Source: AC2028 sp002373595 (GTDB lineage Bacteria > Bacillota > Clostridia > Lachnospirales > Lachnospiraceae). Taken from it: 64,000 bases of DNA. This document shows positions 60,691-64,000 of this stretch, in pieces (within the stretch, counting starts at the first letter, position 1; the number at the start of each line of letters is the position of its first letter). The translations under genes and the position numbers were made by a program. Location: assembly GCA_946616365.1 (NCBI GenBank), contig CAMOIX010000004.1, forward strand, positions 1-64,000, read 5' to 3'. Below the pieces are notes generated by a model. That model ran no database searches. It saw nothing but the letters and a program-made list of their open reading frames with translations, and was not told where the DNA came from.

Positions 60691-63600
60691 ATGTCGCAGA
60701 GCATCACGGCTGATAACGGAAAGAAAAAGAAACTTCTGATCATCATTCTGGGAGTGTTACTTCTCATAGGTATCATCATAGGTATCATAATCTACACAAA
60801 TGCGATAACCGCAATAACGATGCGTATCCAGAGGCTCGTCGGAACGGTCAATCTCTACAACGATGACAAGGAAGTAGAGCTCAGGGAAAAGATGAAGCTT
60901 GGCGCCGGACAGACTGTAACGACGGCGGGAGAGAGCCTCATCATGGTTTCGCTCGACGATACGAAGCTTATGACGATGGAGGAGAGCAGCCGCGCGGATA
61001 TCAAGGCGAGAGGAAAGAAGCTCGAATTCGACCTCATAGACGGGAATCTCTTTTTCAATGTAACCAAGAAGCTTGGAAAGAAGGAAAGCTTTGAAGTATG
61101 CACATCTACCATGGTCTGCGGTATCCGCGGAACCAGTGCATATGTCGGAAAGGACTCGACTCGCCATGAGACTCTCATGGTTACGGACGGTATAGTCCAT
61201 GTGCTCGCGACCAACCCCAGGACGCTCGAGACGACGGAAGTGGATGTATATGCCGGAGAGATGATCACGATATATCTCGATGAAGAGGCTGAAGGTGACA
61301 AGACCATATCCATCGTTAAGAGAAAGTTCAGGGAAGAGGATCTTCCTTCACTTGCTCTCGATGCGATACGTAAGAGTCCGGAACTGCAAAAGAGGATCGC
61401 TGATGCAACGGGATTTAGTGTGGAGAGACTTACGGCCCTGGCAGATGCTACGAGTAGGGACGGTATCTCGATGTACGGAAGCGCAGCGGACAAGCTCAGC
61501 GCAGACGGTATCAAAGATGCGATCCCCATCATGGGAACCAAGGCTCACATCATGGTAAGCACTGCCAATAATGCGGCAGATACCGCAGGCGAGAACCTTC
61601 CCCTTGAGATAGCGATAATAAAGGGGCTTAACGGCACTATGAATGCAGGTGCCGATGCGGGATACGGCGATGAGCAGCTCAGTGCGATGGTTGAGAGTTC
61701 TTCGGGATGTGTCGACAAATGTATATCTGACGCGCGTGATGCCGGACTCTCTGATGAGGAACTTGTAACGGTGGCAAACAGCATCATCGGAGCGCTTCAG
61801 TCTTCTGTCGGCGAGATGGCAAAGGCGGACCTTACCACATCCGAGATCGGTCAGGTAGTTGATGCGATAGAGATCGTATATACGGATGCCATTAAAGATA
61901 CCGTAGCGGCTGCTTCGGGAACCAATACGGGCGCTAATGCAGGTGCAGGTACGGAGACCGGTTCGGGCGATGGAACAAGCGCGGGCTCAGGTGAAGATCA
62001 GGTAGCGCCGGCACCGTCTTTATCAAGTGCGGGAATACTTGAGGCTGTAAGGAATGCCTCTGATTATATCACGAGTACCGTGGACAGTGAGATGATAAAG
62101 AAGTCCACGGGAGAGCAGACAGCTGAGGAACTTCTGAGAAAGAGACCTCAGACTGCGAGCGGAAATGACGGTAACGTCAATGGCGCGGGAAATGATGGTG
62201 CTACGACCGGAAACGGTACAGGTAACGGAACCGGCGATGCAAACGGTGGCAACGGGAATGGTAATGGCGCAGGCGGAAACGGAAATGCAGGGACTGCGGC
62301 TGGTGCAGCTAATGCAGGCACAGGTGCTGCAGCTACAGGAACCGGTGCAGGCGCTACAGGTGCCGGGGATCAGAGTAATTCATCCGGAGACGGTGGAAGC
62401 ACATCGAGCAACTCATCGAGCAACACGCCGGCAGATACCACGCAGAGAGCAGTTTCTATCGCAGGCAATATTTCGGGCGGAACCGTAACGGCTTCGAGGA
62501 CCACTGCAGCTCAGGGTCAGACAGTCACTCTTACTGCTACTCCCGACCAGGGTAATGTATTACGGCAGATCACGGTAAATAAGCTTGATGCGAGTGGAAA
62601 TGTCACCGGCACAGTATCTCTTACCGAAGTAAGTGCGGGCAGCAGCTATTCATTCAGCATGCCTGCTAATGAAGTTGCGGTAGATGCTGCTTTTGCTCCG
62701 TCAATCAGCGGAACACTTTCTATCACGGGTAATACTATAGTCGATTCGGTACTTACCGCAACAGTTACCGGAGGATCCAATACGGGTACGCTCAGCTATG
62801 TGTGGAAGAGGGGCGGAACTGTTATAGCAGGTGCGACAAGCAGTACATATACGCTGGTTGCGGCCGATAAGAATAATATCATTTCATGCGAAGTTGTAAG
62901 TTCTGTGGAAGCAGGAAAGCTGACAGCTCAGACTGCATCCGCTGTTCAGCCACATACATTTGAGGTGACAACGTTATACACTTCCTCAAGAGGAAATGTG
63001 GTGACCAAGCTGGGTGATACCGCGGCAACCCGATTTGAAGCAGGAGCGACGGTCAGAGTATATGTTACCTGCACGGAAGGCTGGGAGGAGCAGAGACCTA
63101 CCACCGACCAGACCGGTACGACTGTATGGTATGATGCGAACGGTGGATATTACTACTTTACGATGCCTGATCCTTCGCCCAATACGCTCGTGTCTCTTGG
63201 CGTTACCTTCACTGCGAAGTCGTATGCTGTAACACTGAATGCAGCAGGCGGAACGATAAATGCGGGCAATGTCACGACATATACGTACGGAACCGGTGCA
63301 ACCTTGCCTACAAATGTTACGAAAGCGGACGATGCAACCTTCAGTTACACATTCGCCGGCTGGTTTGATGCGGCTACGGGCGGAAATCAGGTTACATCGA
63401 TATCCACTACAGATACCGGAGCGAAGACATTATATGCTCATTGGACAGCAACACCCCTGACTACAACGCATACGCTTGATCTCCGGATTGGTATCTGGAA
63501 TGGTGATATGAATTTGATGCCAATAGTGTATATGGGAATACCATTTGTAACTATGACCGATGCGAACGGAAACACCATATTGAGTGGCGGGGATGTACCT

Positions 63601-64000
63601 GTGGGCGCGGTTGTTACGATTACATATGATCTCTCTGTAGTTAATACCGCTACTGCACAGACCACCATAAGTTATGATTCCTGCTGGGTTAATTACGGAA
63701 GTGCGCATACTTCGCTAAATTCTTCAGATATTACTACCGGGACCAATTCCGTATCATTCGCAATGCCGGATGGCGATGCGGAGGTTGATCTGATATTCCT
63801 TGAGGCAGCATCGACAACAGTCACGTACCCTATCAGTACCGTATTTCAGAGAGGAAATATTATCGCAGTACCGGATCCTTCACAGGGCTTTGGCTCATCG
63901 CTTATTAACGAGGAATCAAGCGTGGACGGTATCACGGTTTCCGTAAAGATAAACGGTACAACGCCTACGGGAGTTCAGGTGGCTGCTGAGGAAAATGATG
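60691..64000 (+). CDS. FecR-domain surface protein with InlB-type repeat (3' end missing)
   Basis: The frame is open from ATG 60691 to the window end, 1103 codons. A Lys-rich start and one helix (near 14-36, LLIIILGVLLLIGIIIGIII) anchor it with the rest outside. Residues 50-190 form a FecR domain (GQTVTTAGESLIMV, STMVCGIRGTSAYVG). A Ser/Ala-rich helical region follows, then a Gly/Asn/Ala/Thr-rich linker at about 490-580. Beyond it lie Ig-like beta domains and a Listeria-Bacteroides (InlB B) repeat near 860-920, with FAGWFDAATGGNQ and KTLYAHW. No FecI-type sigma factor is nearby, so the FecR part is probably not an anti-sigma regulator here. An adhesin or wall-sensing role is inference. Confidence 0.88.
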   Translation, partial: MSQSITADNGKKKKLLIIILGVLLLIGIIIGIIIYTNAITAITMRIQRLVGTVNLYNDDKEVELREKMKLGAGQTVTTAGESLIMVSLDDTKLMTMEESSRADIKARGKKLEFDLIDGNLFFNVTKKLGKKESFEVCTSTMVCGIRGTSAYVGKDSTRHETLMVTDGIVHVLATNPRTLETTEVDVYAGEMITIYLDEEAEGDKTISIVKRKFREEDLPSLALDAIRKSPELQKRIADATGFSVERLTALADATSRDGISMYGSAADKLSADGIKDAIPIMGTKAHIMVSTANNAADTAGENLPLEIAIIKGLNGTMNAGADAGYGDEQLSAMVESSSGCVDKCISDARDAGLSDEELVTVANSIIGALQSSVGEMAKADLTTSEIGQVVDAIEIVYTDAIKDTVAAASGTNTGANAGAGTETGSGDGTSAGSGEDQVAPAPSLSSAGILEAVRNASDYITSTVDSEMIKKSTGEQTAEELLRKRPQTASGNDGNVNGAGNDGATTGNGTGNGTGDANGGNGNGNGAGGNGNAGTAAGAANAGTGAAATGTGAGATGAGDQSNSSGDGGSTSSNSSSNTPADTTQRAVSIAGNISGGTVTASRTTAAQGQTVTLTATPDQGNVLRQITVNKLDASGNVTGTVSLTEVSAGSSYSFSMPANEVAVDAAFAPSISGTLSITGNTIVDSVLTATVTGGSNTGTLSYVWKRGGTVIAGATSSTYTLVAADKNNIISCEVVSSVEAGKLTAQTASAVQPHTFEVTTLYTSSRGNVVTKLGDTAATRFEAGATVRVYVTCTEGWEEQRPTTDQTGTTVWYDANGGYYYFTMPDPSPNTLVSLGVTFTAKSYAVTLNAAGGTINAGNVTTYTYGTGATLPTNVTKADDATFSYTFAGWFDAATGGNQVTSISTTDTGAKTLYAHWTATPLTTTHTLDLRIGIWNGDMNLMPIVYMGIPFVTMTDANGNTILSGGDVPVGAVVTITYDLSVVNTATAQTTISYDSCWVNYGSAHTSLNSSDITTGTNSVSFAMPDGDAEVDLIFLEAASTTVTYPISTVFQRGNIIAVPDPSQGFGSSLINEESSVDGITVSVKINGTTPTGVQVAAEEND

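Noticed and set aside
62165..62488. Plus-strand frame rich in Gln/Val/Thr within the FecR-domain gene
   Set aside because: It lies in the Gly/Asn/Ala/Thr linker read in another frame. Low-complexity repeats keep several frames open; the main frame continues to the window end.

Overview
The window looks like a chromosomal segment of an anaerobic Clostridia bacterium, most likely Lachnospiraceae or a close relative. The reasons are low-GC Gram-positive style promoters and ribosome binding sites, family-restricted proteins I recognise from that group (DUF4317, DUF6033, the small protein between clpC and radA often labelled endosialidase-like), a sensor built on an [FeFe]-hydrogenase domain, and clostridial-type single-chain PurL. 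I cannot name a genus. There are no rRNA genes, CRISPR arrays, intact insertion sequences or prophage genes. Both ends cut a gene: a tyrosine phosphatase on the left and a large surface protein on the right.

Layout. 1-3.4 kb: phosphatase tail, a five-tRNA operon (Val, Arg, His, Gln, Lys), then DUF4317, DJ-1/PfpI and CYTH genes. 3.4-9.8 kb: a two-gene operon of a TIR/membrane/Sel1-repeat protein and a giant membrane protein joining TrkA-N-like, RyR and papain-like protease domains. This is the best candidate for an undescribed system. 9.8-13.5 kb (minus strand): cation exchanger, malQ and a DUF3048 protein. 13.6-19 kb: a sensor PP2C phosphatase, pyrE, two small membrane proteins and an M29 aminopeptidase. 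19-24.1 kb: purE-purM-purN-purD and an SH3b membrane protein. 24.1-29.1 kb: a GntR regulator, clpC, a small protein, radA and tRNA-Trp. 29.2-38 kb: a hybrid histidine kinase, a DUF6033 pair behind a possible sigma-28 promoter, an HTH-ATPase-STAS-like protein, decayed gene fragments, a MATE pump and an AraC regulator. 38-44.8 kb: a TraX/7TM/GGDEF fusion, a HAD phosphatase, a lipoprotein, a DUF6508-like protein and a TetR regulator. 44.9-56.2 kb: purL, carA, carB and a hydrogenase-domain hybrid kinase. 56.3-60.5 kb (minus strand): an operon of a CASTOR-like ion channel, a cyclic-nucleotide-binding protein and a hydrolase/D-Ala-D-Ala-ligase fusion. 60.7 kb to the end: a FecR/InlB-repeat surface protein.

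How it fits together. Housekeeping nucleotide synthesis (pyrE, purEMND, purL, carAB) and proteostasis/repair (clpC, radA) alternate with an unusually dense set of signalling proteins. Ligands or second messengers plausibly include NAD-derived signals (TIR), cyclic mononucleotides (CNB protein), c-di-GMP (GGDEF) and redox or hydrogen state (the hydrogenase-domain kinase). Several are fusions of domains normally found in separate proteins. Three genes appear to lack a Shine-Dalgarno site, and for two of them a promoter -10 element sits almost against the start codon.
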